Of a stretch of 64,000 bases of DNA, positions 33,833 through 45,300 are shown in pieces. The DNA is taken from assembly GCA_036873755.1 (NCBI GenBank), contig JAVTVY010051539.1:1-64000 (forward strand), given 5' to 3'. The DNA comes from Hanleya hanleyi (lineage: Eukaryota; Mollusca; Polyplacophora; Lepidopleurida; Hanleyidae). A program made the translations under genes and the position numbers. Below the pieces are notes generated by a model, which saw only the letters and a list, made by a program, of their open reading frames with translations, had not been told where the DNA came from and made no database searches. The stretch's first letter is position 1, and every line of letters begins with the position of its first letter.

Positions 33833-35896
33833 GGCACCGTTTCCAATTATCGTTCGCGAATGAATCGTTTATTTCGTCAAATTTTCTCGAAGTCGCGATT
33901 TTCCAAGGCGCGAGGGAATGGTTTTTTTTCTTCAAAATAAACGATTCATTCGCGATTGCTGTTCGAATGGGGTTTTTTTTCTGTTGGCAATCGTTTTTCA
34001 ATCGAGAAAATTCTCGCGAATAAAAGCGATATCGCGATTCAATCGCTTTTTAATCGAGAAAATATAAACGATTGAAAAAAAACGATTGTGGATTATAGCC
34101 GAAAGTAGTACGCCATTGGTTCAGCCTGACTGACCCGCATACACGTTCGAGTTTCTAACACTTCAGTCAGACTGTATAAAGTTCGATCATTTTTTCTTCT
34201 TCCTTTTCCATTCTTTGCCTAGTGTAAACCTATAGCGTGTTTCTGTACAGTTGGCGGTTATATAGATACGATGGGGATATTGAAAGAAATTGAAAAAAAA
34301 TATCTATATATATACATAGGAATAATAGTTATGCATATAATTATAACTTCATATTTACATATATTTTGTACGGGACACAGACCCAGATATGGTCAGATTG
34401 AGTCATTTGCACTTGCAATTTCGTCTATTATTTTGGGTATTTCTGTGTTTTAAAGCTGGTATTCAGATTTCTTGTGTAGTATTTTTCGTGAACGTTTTTG
34501 GCATCTGTGCGGGCTGAATTTTTGAGTTGATTCGTCAGATTTTCGCTGTACGCGTGGTTTTTTGTCCTACGATCACCATTTTCCTTGTGTAGATAGATGG
34601 CGCTGTATCGAATAGAACATTGTCATACGGGGTTTTGAGTCTTCGAAAGCACTTAATTATTAATATATAGCGCGGGCTATTTGTAAAAATTTTCACAACT
34701 GGTTAATCCAGTAAGAGATGAAATTATATACTATTCAGTTGGTTTTTGGCTTGAGCTTCCCTTTGGAATCATTCATAGTTCATTTATCAAAATATAAAAT
34801 TAAAATAAAAAGTATTGTACATATGCGAATCCAACCGTTATATGCGATTCAATCACCATTGTGATATGTATTTGATATAAATATGAAATCACTGCCGCGA
34901 ATATTCTTATATTAAATAAAATTAACTTGATGGTGATTTTTTGAACTTATTCACATCTCAATAGTTTAAAAACTGTACCAAAACATGAATGGATACCCTT
35001 TCCTAATGTATGTTTTACTATAACAAAATATACATATTTAATTACACTATTTTTCACCTTAATTAACCTAGAAATTCTCGGCTGGAGGGCTAAGCTGTTC
35101 TGGGTTATCGCCATGCGCCCATTCACACCTCTATGAAGCCTGTGCCGTAATCATTCTGATAATGCAATCAACGACGAACTCAAATCCACTTATGACCTGT
35201 ACCCGGTATTTACAAAACAAGATATTGTGACTATCATCCTGTATTGTTTATACCAAGTTGCATGAATATATGAGGAAATTATCGAAAGTATGAAGGGAAT
35301 GAATGAACATTAATACATTGTCGACTCACACGATTATTGAATAAACATGTAATTTTGTCATTTACGCTTCGGCAGAGTAAATCTGAGCGCGAACGTCACA
35401 GGAAGCATGGTACAGATATATGTATAGATATTTCCAGCATACGGCCTACTTCGGCTTGTAGGAGACTATAGATCGTGAATCATATATATTATTCGGTTAT
35501 CTTGCGCATTTATACAGTATAGTATAGTAATATAGGTTTTTCCATCAACAAATCCGCAATCAACATTACATGTAGTTCCCATTTCGCGGATAGAGCGGCG
35601 TACTATGGCAACACGGCCTATGTGTCAAATATCACTCCGCCTCACGATTCTCTCGCGCCTTGAAAAAAACCGATTCTCTCGCGATTGAAGATTCGCGATC
35701 AAGAACGGATCGCGCATGGGTAAACGATTCAAAAACGATATCGCGAGAGAATGGTTTTTTCCAGAAAAGGTTCAATCGTTTTTTCTCATTTTTTTTCTCG
35801 ATATCCTCGCGACTGATTCGCGACTGATCGTTTTTCAATCGAGAAAATTGTAGAAAAATCGCGACTGAAGAAAAAACGATTAATGGAAACGATCCC
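33833..35896. mobile_element. PIF/Harbinger-like DNA transposon, non-autonomous
   Basis: The left end is GGCACCGTTTCCAATTATCG; the right end reversed is GGGATCGTTTCCATTAATCG. TTA lies directly outside both ends (33830-33832, 35897-35899). A 3-bp TWA duplication with a GG-starting TIR is typical of PIF/Harbinger. About 250 bp at each end are dense in TCGCGA, CTCGCGA and AATCGAGAAAA words in inverted arrangement. The middle holds no recognisable transposase or Myb-like protein; it includes the dispersed repeat at 34568-34690. The sequence on either side joins into one RT copy when the element and one TTA are removed. Confidence 0.75.
34568..34690 (+). repeat. Dispersed repeat shared with 10860-10985
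   Basis: This is the second copy of the GATCACCATTTTCCTTGTGT repeat, in the same orientation, lying inside the PIF-like element. It may be a nested insertion or part of that element's body. Confidence 0.65.
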
Positions 35897-35899
35897 TTA

Positions 35900-36350
35900 C
35901 GTGCAGTAGAACTGAAGAAAGTCAAATGGCTTCTGTTTTTAATATACCGGTGACCCGATTTATTGGACATCGATATTATTAACCAGTCAAGATGTTCCAT
36001 GAGAGCCTAATGAGGAATAGTAGTATATAGAATCGAGAAATCTGAAGCAGGTGCATGTCTATACGGTATTTGTCCTTTACTTTGTAGCTCTTCCGTAAGA
36101 CTTTTCCAGTTTTTAACTATACACATGAATTGCACATCTGAATTTCTTGAAATGGCAGCTTCTGGAATCAGATATAAATCTAGCTTTGTACAGACTTTTA
36201 TGCATTTTGAGATGAGTGGTGGGGTGGGAAGCACCTTTCTCATTGAGAAACTGTTTGTATTTGTTACCTCCAAAGTAATTTCAGTGGAGGAATAAGTCGA
36301 TCCAGATGCAAACGGAATAGCTTTTCTCAACTCCTTAACCAGCACCTGGT
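35900..36350 (-). pseudogene. RT remnant, N-terminal-side half of an interrupted copy
   Basis: The - strand reads KVLPTPPLISKCIKVCTKLD, then KSLTEELQSKGQIPYRHAPA and SDFSILYTTIPH, matching the N-terminal and first catalytic region of the RT at 23950-24060. It ends at the CCAGCACCTGGTAACAC site near 36350. Frameshifts are present near 35900-36000. Confidence 0.75.
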
Positions 36351-36366
36351 AACACTAATATTATAT

Positions 36367-36520
36367 AGTGCTGGCGGTTGGGTGCCTTACTCTGATGGTC
36401 GCTGGTTCGAATCCCGCATGGGACTCCACCAGCAATTTTCAGCACCAGAATTTGTGCTTCACTAAGATGATGTTATCCCGAAATAACGAAAATACAGTTG
36501 TTATACGATCACTTTCTAAA
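36367..36520 (+). mobile_element. tRNA-derived SINE, copy 4
   Basis: GCTGGCGGTTGGGTGCCTTA and a B-box GGTTCGAATCC are followed by the tail (AATTTTCAGCACCAGAATTT, TGTTATCCCGAAATAACGAA) seen in the copies at 1089-1643, here in the opposite orientation. A head fragment with CCTGTTAGGCGAGTGGTTTA also lies at 36640-36690. Confidence 0.7.
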
Positions 36521-36740
36521 TGGCTTTCTAATATGTATTTTCATGTATTCCGCTTTGGGAGCTGTGTCATTACTCATTAGCGGTTACTCTATGTTCGCTT
36601 TTAAGACTGCCGATCTGCGGCCTCGTATTTTGCGGGAAACCTGTTAGGCGAGTGGTTTAGATCGTCGGCATATAGCGCTGACGACTATGTGCATTACTAC
36701 GGTTTTCTTTGATAGGCATTTAGGACTATACAACACAAGG

Positions 36741-37090
36741 CGTATATAACACAAGGCTATTCTATGGAGAACAACTTCTTTATTGCTGTGGAGCTGACGT
36801 TTCGTTGGAGATACTTCTCTCTTGCAGGAAACAAGCCTATGTTTATGTATACTATGATTGTCTTTTTGAATTTGGTGCTAATACTGTTATATGGAAAATG
36901 GAATAGGTCTTTAGATTATGGACGCCGATATTCTCTAATGGACGACGGCTGGATTAAGAATGACGGACTAGACGCTTGTAATTCCAACTTTTTCAAAATC
37001 CACGCTTTGAAAAAATTGGAAGTATCTCCAACGAAACGCCAGCTCTACAGCAATAAAGAAGTTGTTATCCATAGAATAGCCTTGTGTTAG
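36741..37090. repeat. Foldback with ~70 bp arms around an RT 3-prime fragment
   Basis: The left arm (ACACAAGGCTATTCTATGGA...GTTGGAGATACTTC, to about 36812) recurs inverted at about 37017-37090 with few mismatches. Between the arms is an RT-family terminal segment at 36813-36978, which encodes the hydrophobic MFMYTMIVFLNLVLILL segment and ends at GACGCTTGTAATT. Confidence 0.75.
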
Positions 37091-37154
37091 AATGTTCTGT
37101 ATTTCCTGGTGATTTATACGTAGTCATTGGACTAATACAGCTACATCTTATAGC

Positions 37155-37258
37155 AAAACTATTATATGGAATGTGGAATAGGTCTTTGGATTATGGACGC
37201 GGATATTCTCTAATGGACGACGGTTGAATTATGAATGACGGATTAGACGCTTGTAATT
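37155..37258 (+). mobile_element. RT-family terminal fragment
   Basis: A short second copy of the element end (GAATAGGTCTTTGGATTATG to GACGCTTGTAATT) lies 280 bases after the first, in the same direction. Confidence 0.7.
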
Positions 37259-37261
37259 ATA

Positions 37262-37925
37262 TCATTAACCAGGAGGAGATGTTTAACCGTCTCATTATTT
37301 AATATCTGTGTGAGAATAAAACCTTATGCACGTTTGGTGGGATATATACTGTAATATGACTATCCTATTTGACCCCATCAAGTGATAACTGTTACGTTCA
37401 ATTATCAATGACAGCTCCGTTAATTACATATGTGGATAGAATCACTCATATGTAATTAGCGCAGCTGTCATCCATGAACATTTTCCTCTATTCAATTTCC
37501 TGATCTAATAAGATTCATCTTTTGTAAAATAAGTCTTTGTTGCGGGATAGCACCCCAATACATACTCAGCAAAAGTAAAGTTGCTTGTTCAATTCCGAAT
37601 AACCGGTGCGTTAAATATGCTTGGCCTATAGGGGACTTCGAGCGATTTTCATGTCGGCAAAACATCACAAAAAGGATACAATAACTCGTGATTGCCTTAT
37701 ATTTGAATAAACAACGAAATATTTATTTCGCATATGGGAGTGGAATGATTCAAGTTGTCTGCGGTAATTTGAGGAGCGATATCTAAAATAGTGATGATAT
37801 ATAACAGCGATGATAGATGCAGTTCCTCGTCCGGACGTAAAAGTTAGGACAGAAGTGATCTTCAGTGTTTATGTAACAGGATTGCTGGTCTATTCGTCCA
37901 CTCCCCGATATATATCTCAAACACC
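37262..37925. other. No feature recognised
   Basis: No gene or repeat was recognised. A short inverted pair ATTACATATG...CATATGTAAT lies near 37422-37456. Confidence 0.4.
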
Positions 37926-37929
37926 ATGC

Positions 37930-38563
37930 CTAATACTTATAGCGCTCTTCATAATAAGGGGTGTTTGAAATGGCGCCTGTGGAATGTCCCTCACTGTCGG
38001 GCGGATGTGGAGTGTCGGAGACACCTGGTGAAGCCATCACCTCGCTGTTGGTAGTCGGCGACGCAAGTGTATAGGCAGGTGGTGGGACATTACCAGGCAG
38101 TCTGTTAGTGACCTCAAAGTTTGGTAGCGATTGCACTTCATGTACAGTGGCCACAGTGTCGTTACGAACAAGCTCATTTCTGTCGCCTGTCGGAGGGTCC
38201 ACCACTGATAAAGTCATCGGAGAACGACTGACGCGGGTTACCCATGGAGGAATCCCTGTAGCTTGACCGGAACGGTGAACTATACATGAAGATATTTAAG
38301 GAAATATTATAAAACATTTGCCCATCCGGAGGTTCATCTAACGCATGTATGTTCAAACTATATACTATAATCGTCAGAGCGATATTCGGACCAATTAGAA
38401 AGTGTTTACACAACAAATAGTGCCATTGTACAACATTGTATGCACCGTCTGGAACTGTATAGATACAGTACGAGAGATCCTGAAGGATCTTGGCGCCCAC
38501 CATTGTCCGATAATTGTGAGCTAATGATAAGAGGACCTTTTTGTCCATTGTTACTAAGAACAA
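37930..38563 (-). pseudogene. Possible membrane-protein exon(s) with a PPxY-type tail
   Basis: Two overlapping - strand frames read as one protein broken by a shift near 38200-38270. The first (38174-38563) has KVLLSLAHNYRTMVGAKILQ, then a hydrophobic HFLIGPNIALTIIVYSL segment that could span a membrane. The second (37930-38217) is a Pro/Ser/Thr-rich tail with NRLPGNVPPPAYTLASP, in which PPPAY is a PPxY-type motif that WW domains bind. The second frame is open upstream as GIPPWVTRVSRS, consistent with a shift or an intron. I recognise no family. The 5-prime part is duplicated at 6412-6589, where the tail is lost. Function unknown. Confidence 0.35.
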
Positions 38564-39350
38564 ACGATTGATTTGTCATTTTGTTTACAGAATTTCGAAT
38601 CTGATCGAAAAAGGGACACTGGAAAACACCAAGATATAATCTTTCTAAGTTTCAGGAGTTTCAAGATTTGTAAAAACTGTACTTATGCCGGTTGTTATAG
38701 TACAAGACAAATGAGCAAAGTTAGTCTTAAAGCGAATGTACATGTACGGAGGATCCTTCGTCTTTGTTTTGTCGTATTTTTTTTTTCCATGTGTCATCAT
38801 TGGGTACTGGAAGCGAAGACAAATCTCTTTGACACTTTGGCATGAGCTATGAAACATACTTAAGATTTTATAATTAGGAACGAATGCTAATTCCGTTCTA
38901 TTTACTGGGCTAGTTTGAGATATCTCTTTTAAGATACCCTGCTCGAAAATAGTAAGATGGTACAATACTTAATACTGAAGGGGTCCGGTCCGCGTAGTAA
39001 TGTTGAAACTTCGGAAGTGCCTGAATCCTGATTATCTCCCTTGGATCGAAACATGCAGTAGTCAACAGTTGTCGAGTTGTGACGTTGTGTCAGAAGAGTG
39101 ACGTCTCTTCATGTAGCCGACACGCCGGCAGACGAAAGGGTGGGGCAGTTCACTTGCAACTGAATGGACTAAAGAAAATTGATTTAGAATTTGAAGAAAT
39201 ACATTTTAATTCCGAATTATTTGAACTCCTTGATATGGAAGGTGAAGGTATGGATATTCTCTATAGTCAATATATAGAATATGCCCCACCGTTTGATCCA
39301 CAGACTTTTGTGATGCAACGTCACAACTCGGGAATACCGTATTAATTTGA
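38470..39350. repeat. Unique flank of block A, second copy (inverted)
   Basis: This is the counterpart of 5746-6589. It lies between the candidate protein on the - strand and the satellite array. An A/T-rich run and GTACATGTACGGAGGATCCT are present in both copies. The - strand frame at 38645-38965 has no recognisable domain and is not preserved as a frame in the other copy. Confidence 0.85.
39079..39345 (+). CDS. Hypothetical short ORF, copy 2
   Basis: An 88-residue frame contains FEEIHFNSELFELLDMEGEG and ends RHNSGIPY. It extends 22 residues beyond its inverted homologue at 5798-5998. It is Glu-rich in the middle, with no signal peptide, membrane span or known motif. It starts about 90 bases from a divergent - strand frame. 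Coding status is doubtful. Confidence 0.25.
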   Translation: MTLCQKSDVSSCSRHAGRRKGGAVHLQLNGLKKIDLEFEEIHFNSELFELLDMEGEGMDILYSQYIEYAPPFDPQTFVMQRHNSGIPY

Positions 39351-39369
39351 AGCGTAACTTGGATATTCG

Positions 39370-42300
39370 AAAAATCCATGAAATATTTCCTGAGAATTCA
39401 GGATAACATTGTTTCAAGGGGAAATTCAAGATGGCCACCTGGCGGCCATATTGGATTTTCGAATCGGACCAAAAAAAGTATCTTGCATAACTAGACCCCA
39501 ATGGGGAATCTGTGTACCAAATTTGAGGAAGATCCATGAAGTACTTCTTCAAAAATCACGATAACAAAGTTTCATTGAGAAATCCAAGATGGGCGCCTGG
39601 TGATCATATTGGATTTTCAAATCGGACCGAAAAGTGTATTTTGCACAACTAGACCCCAAGCGGAACCTATGTACCAAATTTGAGAAAGATCCCTGCAGTA
39701 CTTCTTGAGAAATCACGATAACATTGTTGCATCGCAAAAACCAAGATGTCAGCCTGGTGGCCATATTGGATTTTCGAATCGGACCGCAAAGAGATCTTGC
39801 ATAACTAGACCCCAAGAGGAACCAGTGTACCAAATTTGACAAAGATCCATGCAGTAGTTCCTGAGAAATCGCAATAACAAAGTTTCATGGGAAAATCCAA
39901 GATGGCCGCCTGATGGACATATCGGATTTTGAAATCGGATCAGAAAAGGTATCTTCCACAACTGGACCACAAGGGGAACCTGTGTACCAAATTTGAGAAA
40001 GATCCAGGCAGTACTTCCTGGGAAATCACGATAACAAAGTTTCATGGGGAAATTGGATTTTCGATTTGGATCGAAAAAGGCATCTTGCACAACTAGACGC
40101 TAAGGAGAACATGTGTACCAAATTCGAGAAAGATCCATGCAGTGATTTCTGAAAAATGACGATAAAGTTTCATGGGGAAATCCAAGATGGCTGCCTGGTG
40201 GTCATATTGGATTTTTGAATCGGTCCAGAAAAAATTGAGAATTTTTGGTACACAGAAAGAGAAAGATCTGTGCAGTACTTCCCGAGAAATCACGTCTTGA
40301 GAAAGATCCATCGAGTACTTCCTGATAAATAACGATAACAATGTTTCATGAGAAAATTGAAGATGGCCGGCTGATGGACATATTGGATTTTGGAATCGGA
40401 CCAGAAAAGATATCTTGCACAACTAGACCCTAAGGGGAACCTGTGTACCAAATTTGAGAAAGGTCCATGCAGTAATTTCTGAGAAATGACGATAAAGTTT
40501 CATGGGGAAATCCAAGATGGCTGCCTGGTGGTCATATTGGATTTTAGAATCGGAACAGAAAACGGATCTTGCACAACTAGACCCCAAGGGGAGCCTGTGT
40601 ACCAAATTTGAGAAAGATCCATGCAGTAGTTACTGAGAAATCGCGATAACGAGGTTTTATGGGGAAATCCAATATGGCTACTTTGTGGCCATATTGGATT
40701 TTCGATTCGGACCGAGAAAGGTATCTTCCACAACTAGAACCTAAGGGAAAGATGTGTACCAAATTTGAGAAAGATCCATGCTGTAGTTCCTGAGAAATGA
40801 TGATAATAAAGTTTCATGGAGAAACCCAAGATGGCTGCCTAGTGGCCATACTGGATTTTCGAATCTGAGCAGAAAAGGTATTTTGCACAACTAGAACCCA
40901 CGGGGAACCCGTGTACCAAATTTGAGAAAGATCTATGCAGCAGTTCCTGAGAAATCGCGATAACAAGGTTTCATGCGGAAATCCAATATGACTGACTTTT
41001 GGCCATATTGGATTTTCGAATCGGACCAGAAAAGGTATAATGAACAACTAGGCCCCAAGGGTAACTTGTGTACCAAATTTGAGAAAGATCCATGCAGTAG
41101 TTCCTGAGAAATCGTGATAACAAGGTTTCATGGGGAAAACCAAGATGGCTGTCTGTTGGCCATACTGGATTTTCGAAACGGACCGATACAAATATTTTGC
41201 ATAACTAGACCCCAAGGAGAACCTATGTACCAAATTTGAGAAGATCCATGCAGTACTTCCTGGGAAATCACGATAACAATGTTGCATGGAAAAATCAAAG
41301 ATGGCCGTCTGGGGGCCATACTGCATTTTCGAATCGGTCCAGAAAAGGCCTGGTGCAAAACTGGACCACAAGGGAAACCTGTGTGCCAAATTTGACAAAG
41401 ATCCATGCGGTAGTTCCTGAGAAATCGCAATAACAAAGTTTCATTGGAAAATCCAAGATGGCCGCCTGATAGACATATTAGATGTTGGAATCGGGCCAGA
41501 AAAGGTATCTTGCACAACTGGACCACAAGGGGAACCATTGTACCAAATTTGAGAAAGATCCAGGCAGTACTTCCTGAACAATCACGATAACAAAGTTTCG
41601 TGGGGCCATACTGGATTTTCGATTAGGACCAAAAAAGGCATTTTGCACAACTAGACCCTAAGGGGAACATATGTACAAAATTTGAGAAAGATCAATGCAG
41701 AACTTCCTGGGAAATGACGATAACAATGTTTCATGGGGATATCAAAGATGGCTGCCTAGTGACCATATTCGATTTTGGAATCGGACCACAAAAGGTATCT
41801 TGCACAACTAGACCCTAAGGGGAACCTGTGTACCAAATTTCAGAATGATCCATGCAGTAATTCATGAGATATGACGAAAAGTTTCATAGGGAAATCCAAG
41901 ATGGCTGCCTGGTGGCCATATTGGATTTTGGAATCGGACCAGAAAAGGTAGCCTGGACAACTAGACCCCAAGGAGAACCTGTGTACCAAATTTGAGAAAG
42001 ATCCAAGCAGTAGTTCCTGAGAGATCGCGATAACAAGGTTTCATGGGGAAATCCAATATGGTTACCTTGTGGCCATATTGGATTTTCGAATCGGACCAGG
42101 AAAGGTGGCTTGGACGACTAGACCCCAAGGGGAACCTGTGTACCAAATTTGAGAAGGATCAATGCAGTAGTTCCTGAAAAATCGCGATAACAAACATTCA
42201 TGGAAAAATCCAAGATGGCCGCCATGTGGGCATATTGGATTTTTGGTTCGCACCAAAAAAGGTATCTTGTACAATTAGACCCTAAGGGGAACATGTGTAC

Positions 42301-45300
42301 ACAATTTGAGAAAGATCAATGCAGAACTTCCTGAGAAATGACGATAACATTGTTTCATTGGGAAATCCAAGATTGCTGCCTGGTGGCCATATTGGATTGT
42401 CGAATCGGACCATTAAAGGGGTCTTGCATAACTAGATCGCAAGAGGAACCAGTGTACCAAATTTGAGCAAGATCCATGCAGTAGTTCCTGAGAAACCGCG
42501 ATAACAATGCTTCATGAGGAAAACGAAGATGGATGTCTGTTGGCCATATTGGATTTTCGATTCGGCCCAGTAAAGGTAGGCTGGACAACTAAACCCCAAG
42601 GGGAACCTGTGTACCAAATTTGAGAAAGATCCATGAAGTAGTTCCTGAAAAATCACGATAACAAAGTTTCATGGAAAAATCCAAGATGGCCGCCCTGTGG
42701 CCATATTGTATTTTCCATTCGGACCATAAAAGATATCTTGCACAACTAGACCCTAAGGGGAACATGTGTACAAAATTTGAGAAAGATCAATGCAGAACTT
42801 CCTGAGAAATGACGATAACAATGTTTCATGGGGAAATTGGATTTTCGATTCGGATCCAAAAAGGCATCTTGCACAACTAGACCATAAGAGGAACCTGTGT
42901 ACCAAATTTGAGAATGATCCATGCAGTAATTCCTGAGAAATGACGATAAAGTTTCATGGTGAAATCCAAGATGGCTACCTGCTGGCCATACTGGATTTTC
43001 CAATCGGACCAGAAAAGGCATCTTGGACAACTAGACCCCACGGGGAACCTGTGTACCAAATTGGAGAAAGATCCATGCTGTAGTTCCTGAGAAATCGCGA
43101 TAACAAGGTTTCATGGGGAAATCCAATATGGCTACCTTGTGACCATATATGTTTTTCGAATCGAACCAGAAGAGGTATGCATAACTAGACCACAAGGGGT
43201 ACTTGTGTACCAAATTTGAGAAAGATCCATGCAGTAGTTCCTGAGAAATCACGATAACAAAGTTTCATGGAAAAATCCAAAATGGCCGCCTTGTGGCCAT
43301 ATTGGGTTTTCGTATCGAACCACAAAAGGGATGTTGCATAACTAGACCCCAAGAGGAACCAGTGTACCAAATTTGAGAAAGGTCCATGCAGTAGTTCCAG
43401 AGAAATCGCGATAACAATGTTTCATGGGGAAAACCAAGATGGCTGTCTGTTGGCCATACTGGATTTTCGAACCGGACCGAAAAAGAAATTTTGCACAACT
43501 AGACCCCAAGGGGAACATATGTACCAAATTTGAGAAAGATCCCTGCAGTACTTCCTGAGAAATCACGATAACAATGTTGCATGGAAAACTCCGAGATGGC
43601 CGCCTGGTGGCCATATTGGTTTTTCGAATGAGTCCATAGAAGGTGTCTTTCAAAACTAGACGACAAGGGGAACCTCTGTACCAAATTTGACAAAGATCCA
43701 TGCAGTAGTTCCTGAAAAATCGCAATAAGTTTCATGGGGAAATCCAAGATTGCTGCCTGATGGACATATTGGATTTTGGAATCGGACCAGAAAAGGTATG
43801 TTGCACAACTGGACCGCAAGGGGAACCTGTGTACCAAATTTGAGAAAGATCCATGCAGTAATTCCTGAGATATGACGATAAAGTTTCATGGAGAAATCCA
43901 AGATGGCTGCCTAGTGGCCATATTGGATTTTCGAATCGCACCAGAAAAGGTATCTTGCACAACTAGACGCCAAGGGGAACCAGTGTACCACATTTGAGGA
44001 AGATCCATGCAGTAGTTTCTGAGAAATCGCGATAACAATGTTTCATGGGAAAATCCAAGATGGCTGCCTTGTGGCCATACAGGATTTTCGAATCGGCACA
44101 GATATTTTGCACAACTAGACCCCAAGGGGAACATATGTACCAAATTTGAGAAAGATCCAGGCAGTACTTCCTGAGCAATCACGATAACAAAGTTTCGTGG
44201 GGTCATATTGGATTTTCGATTCGGACCAAAAAAGGTGGCTGCACAACCAGGCCCCAAGGGGAACCTGTGTACCAAATTTGAGAAAGATCCATGCAGTACT
44301 ACCTGAGAAATAACGATAACAATGTTTCAAGGGTAAATCCAAGATGGCTGCCTGGTGGCCATATTGGATTTTCGAATCGGACGAGAAAAGTTATCTTGCA
44401 CAACTAGACCACAAAAGGAACCTGTGTACCGAATTTGAAAAGGATTCATGCCAAGAAATCGCGATAACAATGTTTCATGGGAAAAACCAAGATGACGGTC
44501 TGTTGGTCGTACTGGATTTTCGAATCGGACCAGAGGAGGTATCTTGCACAACTAGACCTCAAGGGGAACCTGTGTACCAAATTTGAGAAAGATCCATGCA
44601 GTAGTTCCTGAGAAATCGCGATAACAAGGTTTCCTGCATGGCTGCCTTGTGGCCATATTGGATTTTCGAATCGGACCAGAAAAGGTATCATGCCCAACTA
44701 GACCCCAAGGGGAACTTGTGTACCAAATTTGTGGCCATATTGGATTTTCCATTCGGACCAAATAAGGTATCTTGCACAACTAGACCCTAAGGGGAACATG
44801 TGTACAAAATTTGAGAAAGATCAGTGCAGAAATTCCTGAGAAATGACGATACCAATGTTTCATGGGGATATCAAAGATGGCTGCCTGGTGGCCATATTGG
44901 ATTTTCGAATCGGACCAGAAAAGGTATCATGCCCAACTAGACCCCAAGGGGAACTTGTGTACCAAATTTGTGGCCATATTGGATTTTCCATTCGGACCAA
45001 ATAAGGTATCTTGCACAACTAGACCCTAAGGGGAACATGTGTACAAAATTTGAGAAAGATCAGTGCAGAAATTCCTGAGAAATGACGATACCAATGTTTC
45101 ATGGGGATATCAAAGATGGCTGCCTGGTGGCCATATTGGATTTTCGAATCGGACCAGAAAAGGTATCATGCCCAACTAGACCCCAAGGGGAACTTGTGTA
45201 CCAAATTTGTGGCCATATTGGATTTTCCATTCGGACCAAATAAGGTATCTTGGACAACTAGACCCCACGGGGAACCTGTGTACCCAATTTGAGAAAGATC

